Part shown: positions 23,407-31,877 of the stretch, piece after piece
How positions within the stretch are numbered: position 1 is the stretch's first letter
Layout: every line of letters starts with the position of its first letter
From: CBDCNH01 sp965219015
Lineage (GTDB): Bacteria > Pseudomonadota > Alphaproteobacteria > Rhodobacterales > Rhodobacteraceae
DNA: 35,532 bases
Reading direction: 5' to 3'
NCBI GenBank assembly: GCA_965219015.1
Contig: CBDCNH010000003.1
Coordinates: 1-35,532, forward strand
Made by a program: the position numbers and the translations under genes
The notes under the pieces: generated by a model
The model's database searches: none
Told to the model about the DNA's origin: nothing
Seen by the model: only the letters and a program-made list of their open reading frames with translations

Positions 23407-23913
23407 ATGCAGACAGACCTTTCTATCAACGGCCGCGCCCTGAGCCTCGACGCCGACCCGCGCGTCACGCTCCTCGACGCGCTCCGCCAGCACCTCGACC
23501 TCACCGGCGCGAAGAAGGGCTGCGACCACGGCCAGTGCGGCGCCTGTACCGTGCTCCTCGACGGGCGACGGGTGAACGCCTGCCTCGTGCTCGCCTGCAC
23601 CTGCGACGGCGTGGAGATCACCACCGTCGAGGGCCTCGGCACGCCCGACGCGCTGCATCCGCTGCAGACGGCGTTCGTGGCGCATGACGGCTACCAATGC
23701 GGCTACTGCACGCCGGGGCAGATCGTCTCGGCGGTGGGGATGCTCGCGGAGGCCGACGCCGGCTGGGCGAGCCACGTGACCGCGGACATCGAGGCCGCGC
23801 CGGCGCTCGACGACGCCGAGATCGCGGAGCGCATGAGCGGCAACCTCTGCCGCTGCGCCGCCTATCCGAACATCCGGGACGCCATCCGCGCGCATGCGGA
23901 GGAGACCGCGTGA
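23407..23913 (+). CDS. xanthine dehydrogenase family 2Fe-2S subunit (PaoA/YagT-like, no signal)
   Basis: A 168-residue iron-sulfur subunit of a molybdenum hydroxylase. The plant-type ferredoxin cluster is held by Cys39, 44, 47 and 59 in GCDHGQCGACTV and NACL. The second cluster is held by Cys98, 101, 148 and 150 in QCGYCTPGQ and GNLCRCAAYP. No TAT or Sec signal is present, so this complex should stay in the cytoplasm, unlike the paralogue at 31260. An insertion of about 15 residues before the last Cys pair (around DAGWASHVTADIEAAP) is not seen in the paralogue. It passes electrons from the Mo centre to FAD. It overlaps the FAD subunit gene by 4 bases. Confidence 0.94.
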   Translation: MQTDLSINGRALSLDADPRVTLLDALRQHLDLTGAKKGCDHGQCGACTVLLDGRRVNACLVLACTCDGVEITTVEGLGTPDALHPLQTAFVAHDGYQCGYCTPGQIVSAVGMLAEADAGWASHVTADIEAAPALDDAEIAERMSGNLCRCAAYPNIRDAIRAHAEETA

Positions 23914-24890
23914 GGGCCTTCGACTACGCCCGCGCCAGCGGCATCGAGGACGCGGTCGCGGCCGCCGCCGCGGGGGCCACGATCCTCGCGGGCGGGACCA
24001 ACCTCGTCGACCTGATGAAGCTCGAGGCCGTGGCGCCCGAGCGCGTCATCGACATCGGACGGATCGGGCTCGACGGCATCGAGGACACCGAAGACGGCGG
24101 GCTTCGCATCGGCGCGCTCGTGCCCAACTCGGACCTCGCCGCCGACGCCCGCGTCCGCGCGCGCTACCCGGTCCTCGCGCGGGCGCTCCTTGCGGGCGCG
24201 TCGGGCCAGCTCCGCAACCGCGCGACCACGGGCGGCAACCTCCTCCAGCGCACCCGCTGCGGCTACTTCCAGGACATCGACGCGGCCTGCAACAAGCGCG
24301 TGCCCGGCTCGGGCTGCGACGCGATCGGCGGGGTCAACCGCATCCTCGCCGTCCTCGGCACCAGCGACGCCTGCATCGCCACGCACCCGAGCGACATGGC
24401 CGTCGCGATGCGCGCGCTCGGCGCCGTGGTGGAGACGGCGGGCCCCGACGGCACGCGCGAGGTGGCGCTGGGCGAGTTCTACCGCCTCCCCGGCGACACG
24501 CCGCACGTCGAGACGAGCCTTGCGCCCGGCGAGATCGTCACCGCGGTGCGGCTGCCGCCGCCGCCGCCCGGACGGCAGGCCTACCGCAAGGTCCGCGACC
24601 GCGCGTCCTACGCCTTCGCGCTCGTCTCCGTCGCCGCCATCGTCGCCGTCGACGACGGGCGCATCGCCCACGCCGCGCTCGCCTTCGGCGGCCTCGCCCC
24701 GATGCCGTGGCGCGACGCCGCCGTCGAGGACGCGCTCGTCGGGCAGGCGCCCGCGCCCGACGTCTTCGCCCATGCCGCCGACATCCTCCTCGCCGATGCG
24801 GCGGGGCAGGGCGGCAACGACTTCAAGCTCCCGCTCGCGCGCCGCACGCTTGCCGCGGTGCTGAGCGACCTCGCCGGAAAGGACGCCTGA
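23910..24890 (+). CDS. xanthine dehydrogenase family FAD-binding subunit (PaoB/YagS-like)
   Basis: A 326-residue FAD subunit of the CO dehydrogenase/xanthine dehydrogenase medium-chain type, with FAD motifs ILAGGTNLVDLMK near residue 26 and TTGGNLLQRTRC near 107. Cys117, 127, 136 and 155 (RTRC, ACNKR, GSGC, ACIATHPSD) match the extra 4Fe-4S ligands known from E. coli PaoB, so this is a PaoB-type subunit rather than a classic CoxM. The GTG start overlaps the 2Fe-2S gene (GTGA). The stop overlaps the next ATG (TGATG). Confidence 0.93.
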   Translation: MRAFDYARASGIEDAVAAAAAGATILAGGTNLVDLMKLEAVAPERVIDIGRIGLDGIEDTEDGGLRIGALVPNSDLAADARVRARYPVLARALLAGASGQLRNRATTGGNLLQRTRCGYFQDIDAACNKRVPGSGCDAIGGVNRILAVLGTSDACIATHPSDMAVAMRALGAVVETAGPDGTREVALGEFYRLPGDTPHVETSLAPGEIVTAVRLPPPPPGRQAYRKVRDRASYAFALVSVAAIVAVDDGRIAHAALAFGGLAPMPWRDAAVEDALVGQAPAPDVFAHAADILLADAAGQGGNDFKLPLARRTLAAVLSDLAGKDA

Positions 24891-27076
24891 TGGGCCACCT
24901 CAAGATGGATCTTCCCGACACCCGCCGACGCCTCGACGACATGGCGCAGGGCGTGCTCGGCACCCCCGCCGACCGCCCCGAGGGGCCGCTCAAGGTCGCG
25001 GGCGTGGCGGGCTTCGCGGGCGAGGCGCGAGCGCCCGGCATGGCCTACGGCGTCTTCGTCCGCGCCACGATCGCGCGCGGCCGCGTCACCGGCATCGACG
25101 CCGCGGCGGTGCGCGCAATACCGGGCGTGATCGGCGTGCTCGACGACGCGCGGCTCGCCCGCAACCCTTGCCAGGGCGGAGCAGGCGAGGCGCCGGTGCA
25201 GGATCCGAAGGCGGTGTGGTACTTCGGCCAGCCGATCGCGCTCGTGGTCGCCGAGAGCTTCGAGGCCGCGCGCCATGCCGCGGCCCATGCCGCCGTCACC
25301 TACGATGACGCGGCCGCCGAGACCGACCCCGCGCGCGTCGAGCCCGAGGTGCCGGAGAAGAATCAGTCCGCGCAGGGCGATCTGGACGCGGCACTGCGCG
25401 AGGCGGCCTTCACCTTCGACGTGACCTACACCACCGCCTCGATGAGCTCGGCGCCGATGGAGCCGCACGCGACCGTCGCTACGTGGGACGGCGGGCGGCT
25501 GACGATCCGCGGCAGCTACCAGATGCTGAAGTACAACCGCAAGGAACTTGCCGACGCCGTGGGCATCGAGCCCGAGAATGTCCGCATCGTGGCACCTTAC
25601 GTTGGCGGCGGCTTCGGCTCCAAGCTCGGCATCGCGCCCGAGGCCGTCGCGGCGGCGCTGGCCGCGCAGGCGTTCCGCCGACCGGTGTCGGTGACGCTGA
25701 GCCGCCGGCAGGTTTTCGAGGCGACCGTGCGCCGGTCCGAGACCGAGCAGCGCGTGCGCCTCGCCGCGGATGCGGAGGGCCGCCTCATCGGGCTCGGCCA
25801 CGAGGCGCTGGTCTCGAACCTGCCGGACGAGAGCTTCTCCGAGCCGGTCGCGCAGGCCACGCATTTCACCTATGCCGGTGCCGCCCGCGAGATCGTCCAC
25901 CGCGTCGCGCGCGTGAACCGGACCTGCGCCGGGTCGGTCCGCGCGCCGGGCGAGGCGGTGGGCGTCACGGTGTTCGAAAACGCGATGGACGAGCTCGCCG
26001 AGGCGGCGGGCATCGATCCCGTGGAGCTGCGTCTCCGCAACATCCCCGAGAGCCATCCCGAGAGCGGCATCCCCTTCGCCTCGCACAAGCTCGCCGAGGC
26101 GCTGACGACCGGTGCAGAGGCCTTCGGCTGGTCGGAGCGCCAGCCGCCGCGCGGCCGCCGCGATGGCGACTGGTGGATCGGCATGGGCGTCGCGTCCGCC
26201 GTCCGCGTCCACATGCTGAACGAGGCCATCGCACGCGTCACGCTCGGTCCCGATGCCACCGCGCTCGTCGAGACCGACATGACCGACATCGGCACCGGCA
26301 CCTACGCCATCCTGCGCCAGATCGGCGCGGAGGCGCTCGGCCTTCCGCTCGACGCCGTGACCGTGCGGCTCGGCGACACCGAGCTTCCCGCCGGACCCGG
26401 TTCGGGCGGCTCGTGGGGCGCGGCCTCGTCCGGCTCGTCGGTGTACCTCGCCTGCGAGGGGCTGCGCGGCCAGATCGCGGCGCGGATGGGCTGCGCCGAG
26501 ACCGACCTCACGCTGAAGGACGGCGACGCCATCGCGGGCAACGTGAGGCGCGCCCTGACCGACGTCCTCGCCGGCGACACGCTGACCGAGGAGGGCCATC
26601 TCGAGCCCGGCAAGGTGAGCGAGACGGCCCGCATCGCCACCTTCGGCGCGCATTTCGCCGAGGTCGCGGTGAGCGACGTGACCGGCGAGACGCGCGTGCG
26701 CCGGATGCTCGGGGTGTTCGCGGCGGGCCGCATCCTCAACGCCAAGACCGCGCGGTCGCAGTGCTTGGGCGGGATGACCTTCGGCATCGGCATGGCGCTG
26801 CACGAGGGGCTCGACCACGATCCCCGCGACGGCCACATCGTCAACCGCGACCTTGCCGAGTACCATATCCCCGTCAACGCGGACGTGCCGGCGCTCGAGG
26901 TGATCCTGCTCGAGGAGCGCGACGACCACGCCTCGCCGATCCAGGCCAAGGGCATCGGCGAGCTCGGCATCTGCGGCGCGGCGGCGGCGATCACCAACGC
27001 CGTCTACAACGCCTGCGGGGCGCGCGTGCGCGACTACCCCGCGACGCTCGACCGGGTGCTCGCGAAGCTGCCGTGA
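24890..27076 (+). CDS. xanthine dehydrogenase family molybdopterin-binding subunit (PaoC/YagR-like)
   Basis: The 728-residue catalytic subunit. It binds the molybdopterin cytosine dinucleotide cofactor through VGGGFGSKLG (about residue 240) and GSGGSWGAASSG, with the RAPGEA loop between. The catalytic base is Glu691 in AKGIGELGICGAA. The family hydroxylates aldehydes or N-heterocycles with water as oxygen donor; the PaoABC-like 4Fe-4S FAD subunit favours an aldehyde oxidoreductase (inference). The ATG at 24890 overlaps the upstream stop. No maturation gene (xdhC, mobA) is visible nearby. The operon is followed by a hairpin and then the mobile-element remnants. Confidence 0.93.
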   Translation: MGHLKMDLPDTRRRLDDMAQGVLGTPADRPEGPLKVAGVAGFAGEARAPGMAYGVFVRATIARGRVTGIDAAAVRAIPGVIGVLDDARLARNPCQGGAGEAPVQDPKAVWYFGQPIALVVAESFEAARHAAAHAAVTYDDAAAETDPARVEPEVPEKNQSAQGDLDAALREAAFTFDVTYTTASMSSAPMEPHATVATWDGGRLTIRGSYQMLKYNRKELADAVGIEPENVRIVAPYVGGGFGSKLGIAPEAVAAALAAQAFRRPVSVTLSRRQVFEATVRRSETEQRVRLAADAEGRLIGLGHEALVSNLPDESFSEPVAQATHFTYAGAAREIVHRVARVNRTCAGSVRAPGEAVGVTVFENAMDELAEAAGIDPVELRLRNIPESHPESGIPFASHKLAEALTTGAEAFGWSERQPPRGRRDGDWWIGMGVASAVRVHMLNEAIARVTLGPDATALVETDMTDIGTGTYAILRQIGAEALGLPLDAVTVRLGDTELPAGPGSGGSWGAASSGSSVYLACEGLRGQIAARMGCAETDLTLKDGDAIAGNVRRALTDVLAGDTLTEEGHLEPGKVSETARIATFGAHFAEVAVSDVTGETRVRRMLGVFAAGRILNAKTARSQCLGGMTFGIGMALHEGLDHDPRDGHIVNRDLAEYHIPVNADVPALEVILLEERDDHASPIQAKGIGELGICGAAAAITNAVYNACGARVRDYPATLDRVLAKLP

Positions 27077-27081
27077 AGGGG

Positions 27082-27115
27082 TGGCCATGCGGCGAAAGGG
27101 TTCGCCCTCCGGCCA
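27082..27115 (+). terminator. weak terminator-like hairpin after the first Mo-hydroxylase operon
   Basis: A 6-bp perfect stem GGCGAA/TTCGCC with loop AGGG lies within an outer TGGCC/GGCCA pairing, six bases past the stop. No T-run follows, so it is a weak or factor-assisted terminator at best. Confidence 0.4.
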
Positions 27116-27324
27116 AGGATAGCGACGGGACGCGGCAAGCCCCGCCGCATCCCGGGACGGGTCGCATCGCCAGGGCAGCACCGACGCGGAACGGCTGGTG
27201 TTCATCTACGAACGTAAGCCAATTTGTGCGAGTGATGGCGTGGATGGCGCCAGTTGCGGCATCGCGATGTGCCCGGGGGGAGGCTGACGAGCCTGCCAAC
27301 GAAGGGAGCCGTCCCGGGGGTTCG

Positions 27325-27625
27325 CTGATCACCATCGGCCTCGACCTGGCCCAGAAGCGCACGGCGTCGACGCGTCGACGCGGGGGGGGTGGTCTTCCGG
27401 CGTCGGCTGGAACGCGCGCAGGGGCCCGTCACCGGTCGCGGGACGCCGGCAGGCTCGGCCACGAGGTCCGGCGGATGCCGCCGGCCTGTGTGAAGCGTCA
27501 CGTGACGCGCGGGAAGACCGGCGCCGCCGACGCGGACGCGATCTGCGCGGCGGTTACCCGCCCGACGCTGCGGTTCGTGCCGGTTAAGACGGCCGAGCGG
27601 CAGGCGGCGATGCTCGGCCACGATG
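27325..27625 (+). pseudogene. IS110-family transposase fragment
   Basis: The start ITIGLDLAQK matches the DEDD-type N-terminus of IS110 transposases. The next piece, GVDAS followed by VVFRRRLERAQ, is in another frame. Then LGHEVRRMPPACVKRHVTRGKTGAADADAIC and AVTRPTLRFVPVKTAERQAAML return in the first frame. The stretch normally carrying the GMEAC-like segment is gone, and the protein breaks off after QAAML, before the C-terminal IS116/IS110/IS902 domain. It is an inactive remnant with at least two frameshifts and an internal deletion. No element ends are recognised. The remaining 250 bases upstream, from 27077, show no gene. Confidence 0.8.
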
Positions 27626-27646
27626 GTCGACCACGTCACAGCGAAG

Positions 27647-27727
27647 GTGCGCCTCCGGCGCAAGACAGCTGAGGTCCGCCTCCGGCGCAACGCACCGGAC
27701 ATGCGCCTCCGGCGCGACACAACGGAC
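27647..27727 (+). repeat. three tandem 27-bp repeats, each with a 15-base palindrome
   Basis: Units at 27647-27673, 27674-27700 and 27701-27727 have an exact 27-base period. Each contains GCGCCTCCGGCGC or a one-base variant, a palindrome with a 3-base centre that would fold into a small hairpin. A degenerate fourth unit follows. Read through in the frame that later encodes the IS66 remnant, it is a nine-residue repeat of the pattern VRLRR plus four variable residues. Confidence 0.85.
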
Positions 27728-27904
27728 GTCCAGGTGCGTCGGCGGACGCAAACGGTGGTCATGCCCCTCATGCAACGCCGTATGCATGGACGCGACCGAC
27801 CGAACGCCACCAGCCGGACAAGCGCTCGCCAAGGGGCCATCCATACACGGTCCGAGCCGATGGCGAGCAAGCTGGCGGTGGCTGCGATGATTGCCGGGCG
27901 CGGG

Positions 27905-28636
27905 CTGCCCGACGTCGAGGAGACGGCGAAGGACACGCCGAAGCGTCGGTCGATCCCCGACGACGTGGCGCGCACCGGGATCGTGTTGAGCCCCGCCCGC
28001 GACGATTGCGCCGCCTGCGGCGGTGCTCTGCGTCGGATCGGCGAGGACGTCACCGAGGAGGTGGAACTCGGTGAGACGGGACAGCAGACGGTCCGGGGGG
28101 CGGTTTGCCCGTCGAACGGCCGCGTCGTCGTGAACCCAATCGTGCGCGCGCGCTTCGCTGCCGGGGCTGCGAGACCTTCGCGCGGTCGCCGCTGCGGTCA
28201 CGGCCCATCGAGCGTGGCCGGCCGGGGCCATGCCTGCTCGCGCGTATGCTCGTCGGCAAGTACGGCGATCATCCCGCGCTTGGCCGACGGTCCCAGATCT
28301 TCGAGCGCGACGGCATCGACCTCGACCGCTCGACGCTGGCCGAGTGGGCAAGAGCACGGCCCTACCGGAGCCGCCGGCCGAGGCGATCGGCCGGCACGTC
28401 CTCGACAGCTCGGCGATCCGCGCCGATGACACCCCCGTCAGGATGCTGGCATCGGGCACCGCCCCACGCAGGCTGCGAGGCTCTGGACCTGCGAGCACGA
28501 CGAGCGGCCGTGGGGCAGATATGCACCACCGGCCGCGCTCTCCCGCGTCTCGTCCGATCCTTAGGGCATCCATCCCGCACGCCACATCGCGGACTTCCTC
28601 GGCTGGACCCACGCCGATGGCGACACGGGGTTTGAT
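27905..28636 (+). pseudogene. IS66-family transposase (TnpC) fragment
   Basis: Successive TnpC segments appear in changing frames: PDDVARTGIVLSP and CAACGGALRRIGEDVTEEVE (zinc-finger region), VVVNPIVRARF, CRGCETFARSPLRSRPIERG, YGDHPALGRRSQIFERDGIDLDRSTLAEW, KSTALPEPPAEAIGRHVL, IRADDTPVRMLASG (first acidic active-site residue), and LWTCEHDERPWGRYAPPAAL. A TAG at 28562-28564 interrupts the frame before HIADFLGWTHADGDTGFDR. At least three frameshifts and one stop are present. The C-terminal third is missing because the sequence switches to a resolvase at about 28636. Confidence 0.82.
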
Positions 28637-28896
28637 CGGCAATCGACACCGCCACGCTTGGGGCGCGCATGTTAGAGCGGATGATCGGCTCCTTCGCCGA
28701 ACTCAAGCGCGCCATGATTTGCGAGCGCACCCGTGCCGGCCTCGCCGCGGCCCGCGTCGTGGGACGGATCGGCGCGTGGCGACCAAAGCTCACCTTGGCC
28801 CCGAAGGCCGATGTGGTCGAGAACGTCGTCTTCGGCCGCCAAACCGCCGCCCGGATGGCCCGGCTCTCTGAGGTTTCCGAACAGCCGCATCCCTGA
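28637..28896 (+). pseudogene. serine recombinase (resolvase/invertase) C-terminal fragment
   Basis: Starting inside the IS66 remnant, AIDTATLGARMLERMIGSFAELKRAM, ICERTRAGLAAARVVGRIG and the DNA-binding part ADVVENVVFGRQTAARMARLSEVSE follow the C-terminal half of Tn3-type resolvases and Pin/Hin-like invertases. The N-terminal catalytic domain with the active serine is absent. The helix-turn-helix is cut short by a frame change after VSE. The ATG at 28669 gives a 75-codon open frame, but it is only a fragment. It is probably left from a transposon that landed in, or recombined with, the IS66 element. Confidence 0.78.
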
Positions 28897-29003
28897 CGCC
28901 GCCAGGGTCGGCCCCGCCACGCATCGGCTCAACGTCGGACCGCACCTGTCGTGACTTCGTTTCGCGATCGTGCACGAGGGCCGGGCTGACCGCCCGCGGC
29001 CGC

Positions 29004-29657
29004 TCAGAGCGTCGCGATGTCGATGGGCAGATTGCCGGCCGTGACCGCCGCGATCTCCTTGGCGAGCACGCGCTCGAAGCTGGGCCGTGCCCTGACCCGT
29101 TCGGCATGGTCCATGAGGGCGGGGTAGTCCGCCGTCGGAAACCCGCCCTTCGCGGCATTGGACGATATCCAGTAGAGATAGACATCGAGGATCGACCACG
29201 TCTCGCCGAGCCACCAGCGGCCTCCGGAGAGACGCTCTGACAGAAATGCCGCTTCGCTGGCGAACTTGGTCATTCCATGCTGCCGGACTTCGGTGACGTC
29301 CCCGTCAGTAAAGCGCTTCGGTGCCCGGATCTGGCGGATCATCGGGTGAAGAGTGCTGCCGCACCAGACGAGGTCCGAGATTTGTGCCGCCCGGTCCAGC
29401 GGGTCGGATACCGAAGGCAGGAGCGTGCCGGGGGCGATGGACTCCAGATGGATCAGGATGGCCGGAGTCTCGGTCAGAAGGCGTCCGTCGACTATTAGCG
29501 CCGGAACCTTTCCCTTTCGGTTTATGCCGAGATATTCGGGGCTATATTGTGCATCGCTGGAAAAATCGACGACGCGATGCTCATAGTCCACCCCGAGTTC
29601 CTCGAGCGCGCTCATCGTGACGCGGGTGCACGTCGCAGGGTAGATATAAAGGATCAT
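29004..29657 (-). CDS. glutathione S-transferase family protein
   Basis: A 217-residue cytosolic GST. The N-terminal thioredoxin-like domain shows LYIYPATCTRVTMSALEELGV and the glutathione-binding KVPALIVDGRLLTETPAIL (cis-Pro and Glu-Thr). The helical C-terminal domain contains GETWSILDVYLYWISSNA. The catalytic residue is uncertain; Tyr, Thr and Cys in the first strand-helix turn (IYPATC) are candidates, typical of bacterial beta-class-like GSTs. The frame is open to 29756, but the ATG at 29657 starts the fold and has GGAAGG upstream. It lies downstream of hxlR on the same strand. Confidence 0.9.
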   Translation of the reverse strand: MILYIYPATCTRVTMSALEELGVDYEHRVVDFSSDAQYSPEYLGINRKGKVPALIVDGRLLTETPAILIHLESIAPGTLLPSVSDPLDRAAQISDLVWCGSTLHPMIRQIRAPKRFTDGDVTEVRQHGMTKFASEAAFLSERLSGGRWWLGETWSILDVYLYWISSNAAKGGFPTADYPALMDHAERVRARPSFERVLAKEIAAVTAGNLPIDIATL

Positions 29658-29930
29658 GACAAAGTTCTTTCCTTCCGGGCCTGATTGGATGGAACGGGTC
29701 ATCCGGTTTCGACACCTGCTCTCGTTGACCGTCAGGTCACAAGGATTTGGGGCCACGCCGTCCCGCGCGTCAGCAGGGTCACTTCGAGTTCGTTTCGCCT
29801 GTCTGCCATCTCCAATGCTCGTGACATCGGGGTAGACTCCTGATCGGTGACCGCGCCCGCGGGGTCATGCCGGTTCGACGACCGGATGGTTCCGACGAGC
29901 GGCGGACGTCGCGGCGTGATGCGCCGATGC
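29658..29930. other. intergenic region between HxlR and GST genes
   Basis: No conserved protein is visible in 273 bases. A short minus-strand frame ending at 29732 carries a plausible MSRALEMADRRNELEV start but resembles nothing I know. GC content is lower than in the first half of the window. Confidence 0.3.
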
Positions 29931-30389
29931 CTATGGCCGGAGCGCCTGCGATCCATGCGGTTCCGCCGAAGTTTCCTCGCGCGCCGCGTAATCCTTCCGT
30001 GCGGCCTCGATCTTGTGGCGGTTCGCGGCAGCCCACTTCCAGACGCCGCAGAAGGCGGCGCCAAGCCCGAGCCCGACCTCGGTAAGCGAATAGACTACCT
30101 TGGGCGGTACGACCGGAAACACCTCGCGGTGGACGAGGCCGTCGCGTTCCATCGCCCGCAACGTCTGCGTCAGCATCTTCTGGCTGATGCCCTCGCAAAG
30201 GCGAGCGAGCTCGCCGAAACGGCAATCGCCCTCGTCATGCAGGATGTCGATCAGGATCGTCGTCCACTTGTCGGCGACCCGTCCAATGATTTCCGTCACC
30301 AGCCGGTCCAGCTCCTCATCCGTCTGAACCATCTCGGACGACGCCGCGATTTGCATTTTTTGTCCTTTATTCCGTTCACTAACCTTCAA
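29931..30389 (-). CDS. HxlR-family winged-helix transcriptional regulator
   Basis: A 152-residue MarR-like regulator of the HxlR type: IIGRVADKWTTILIDIL, CRFGELARLCEGISQKMLTQTLRAMERDGLVHREV, and the wing PPKVVYSLTEVGLGLG. The usual N-terminal cysteine of redox-sensing members (as in HypR/YodB) is not present before the helix-turn-helix. A Cys lies at the start of CRFGEL. The frame starts at 30389; ATG at 30356 is an alternative. It is divergent from the SDR gene with 84 bases between, so it most likely controls the SDR and Mo-hydroxylase operon (inference). The AT-rich divergent spacer fits a shared promoter and operator. Confidence 0.92.
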   Translation of the reverse strand: MKVSERNKGQKMQIAASSEMVQTDEELDRLVTEIIGRVADKWTTILIDILHDEGDCRFGELARLCEGISQKMLTQTLRAMERDGLVHREVFPVVPPKVVYSLTEVGLGLGAAFCGVWKWAAANRHKIEAARKDYAAREETSAEPHGSQALRP

Positions 30390-30473
30390 GAGAGTATAAT
30401 TCTTTCAGGTGCCTACTTTCGTTACGCTAGCACACCGTTAAGTTCTGCGAAACCGTGATGAAAGGGTTTCGAC

Positions 30474-31223
30474 ATGAACTTCACCGACAAGAAGCTCCTG
30501 ATCACCGGCGGAAATTCCGGGATCGGGCGGGCCATCGCCGAGGCCCTGCAGGCGCGGGGAAACCGGATCGTCGTCACCGGTCGAAACCCCGCGACGCTGC
30601 AGGAGGTGCTCGCAGCGAACCCGAGAATGGCCGGCTACGAGATCGACGTGACGGACACGGACGCCCTGGACGCGTTCGTCGACACGGTGCTGGCCGAACA
30701 TCCGGATCTCGACGGGGCGATCCTGAACGCCGGGATCATGGAGCGCGAGGATCTCCGCGCCGATACCGTGGACATCGACGTGGCCGAGCGGACGATCGCG
30801 ACCAACCTGCTTGCTCCGCTGCGGCTGGCTGCCCGTCTGCTGCCGCATCTGCGCGGTCGACCCGAAGCTGCGCTGGTGACGCTGTCGTCGGGCCTGGCCT
30901 TCGTACCGCGCGCGGATTCGCCCTCCTATTGCGCGACCAAGGCCGCGATCCATTCCTGGACGCAATCGCTGCGCCACCAGCTCCGCGATACCTCCGTTTC
31001 GGCGATCGAGATCGTGCCGCCGCTGGTGGCCACCGAGCTGACGCCGGGCCAGTCGAGGATCCCGCAGGCGATGCCACTCTCCGACTTCGTGGCGGAGGTC
31101 GTCGACAGGCTCTGCGCCCAGCCCACGCCGGACGAGGTGCTCGTCGAGCGGGCCCTGTTCCAGCGCAACGCCGAAACCGAAGGACGATTCGACGCCGCCT
31201 TCGAAAGGATCAACGCCGCCTGA
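30474..31223 (+). CDS. short-chain dehydrogenase/reductase (DltE-like)
   Basis: A 249-residue classical SDR. The cofactor motif is LITGGNSGIGRAIAEAL near residue 9, NAGIM near residue 86, a serine in TLSSGLAF, and the YCATKAA active-site Tyr/Lys near residue 155. The ATG is well placed 20 bases after the AT-rich divergent spacer, with GAAAGGG upstream. It oxidises or reduces an alcohol/carbonyl with NAD(P)(H). With the Mo-hydroxylase genes directly downstream it could form an alcohol-to-aldehyde-to-acid sequence (inference). A 36-base gap leads to the 2Fe-2S subunit gene, so one operon is likely. Confidence 0.92.
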   Translation: MNFTDKKLLITGGNSGIGRAIAEALQARGNRIVVTGRNPATLQEVLAANPRMAGYEIDVTDTDALDAFVDTVLAEHPDLDGAILNAGIMEREDLRADTVDIDVAERTIATNLLAPLRLAARLLPHLRGRPEAALVTLSSGLAFVPRADSPSYCATKAAIHSWTQSLRHQLRDTSVSAIEIVPPLVATELTPGQSRIPQAMPLSDFVAEVVDRLCAQPTPDEVLVERALFQRNAETEGRFDAAFERINAA

Positions 31224-31259
31224 GGCCGACAGCGACAGCGACAAAGGAGACATCTGACG

Positions 31260-31874
31260 ATGACGAAGAAATCCGCCATGCCAAACCTCACGCTGAACCG
31301 ACGGGTCCTTCTGCAAAGCGGTGCCGCGACGGGCGTCGTCGCGGCGTACGGTCTTCCAAATGCCGGCTTCGCGCAGGCGCAGACCGGACCTGCGGCCTTC
31401 GAAGGCCGCGTCGCACTCGGCTTCGGCCTGAACGGTCGGCAGGTCGAAAGGAACATCGATCCGCGAACCTCGCTCCTTGACCTGCTGCGCGAGGATCTCG
31501 GCCTTACCGGCGCGAAGAAGGGCTGCGACCACGGTCAGTGCGGCGCCTGCACCGTCCATCTCGACGGCAAGCGCGTCGCGTCCTGCCTCACGCCCGCCGC
31601 GCAGGTGGAGGGACGCGAGGTCGTCACGATCGAAGGCATCTCCGAAGGGGACGACCTGCACCCGATGCAGCAGGCATTCATCGACAACGACGCCCTGCAA
31701 TGCGGGTACTGCACGCCGGGTCAGGTCATGGCCGGGATCGCCTGCGTCAAGGAGGGTCACGCCAGCTCACCGGACCAGATCCGGGAATACATGAGCGGCA
31801 ACATCTGCCGCTGCGGCGCCTATCCCGGCATCGTCGCCGCGGTGACGCAGGCCGCCCGGAACATGGAAGGCTAG
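31260..31874 (+). CDS. xanthine dehydrogenase family 2Fe-2S subunit with TAT signal (PaoA-like)
   Basis: A 204-residue iron-sulfur subunit. The N-terminal 40 residues are a twin-arginine signal: basic region with NRRVLL, a hydrophobic stretch SGAATGVVAAYGL, and a probable FAQA cleavage site near residue 40. The complex should be exported folded to the periplasm, like E. coli PaoABC. Cluster ligands are Cys89, 94, 97 and 109 (GCDHGQCGAC) and Cys148, 151, 183 and 185 (QCGYCTPGQ, ICRCGAYP). It is a close paralogue of the subunit at 23407. The ATG at 31260 has GGAGA upstream. The next gene follows after 3 bases. Confidence 0.95.
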   Translation: MTKKSAMPNLTLNRRVLLQSGAATGVVAAYGLPNAGFAQAQTGPAAFEGRVALGFGLNGRQVERNIDPRTSLLDLLREDLGLTGAKKGCDHGQCGACTVHLDGKRVASCLTPAAQVEGREVVTIEGISEGDDLHPMQQAFIDNDALQCGYCTPGQVMAGIACVKEGHASSPDQIREYMSGNICRCGAYPGIVAAVTQAARNMEG

Positions 31875-31877
31875 AGC

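Noticed and set aside
27647..27727. CRISPR array.
   Set aside because: The repeats are directly adjacent with no unique spacers, only three units exist, and no cas gene is present.
28669..28896. A short intact DNA-binding protein gene.
   Set aside because: Conserved resolvase sequence extends upstream of its ATG into the IS66 remnant, and the catalytic domain is missing, so it is a fragment of a larger gene.
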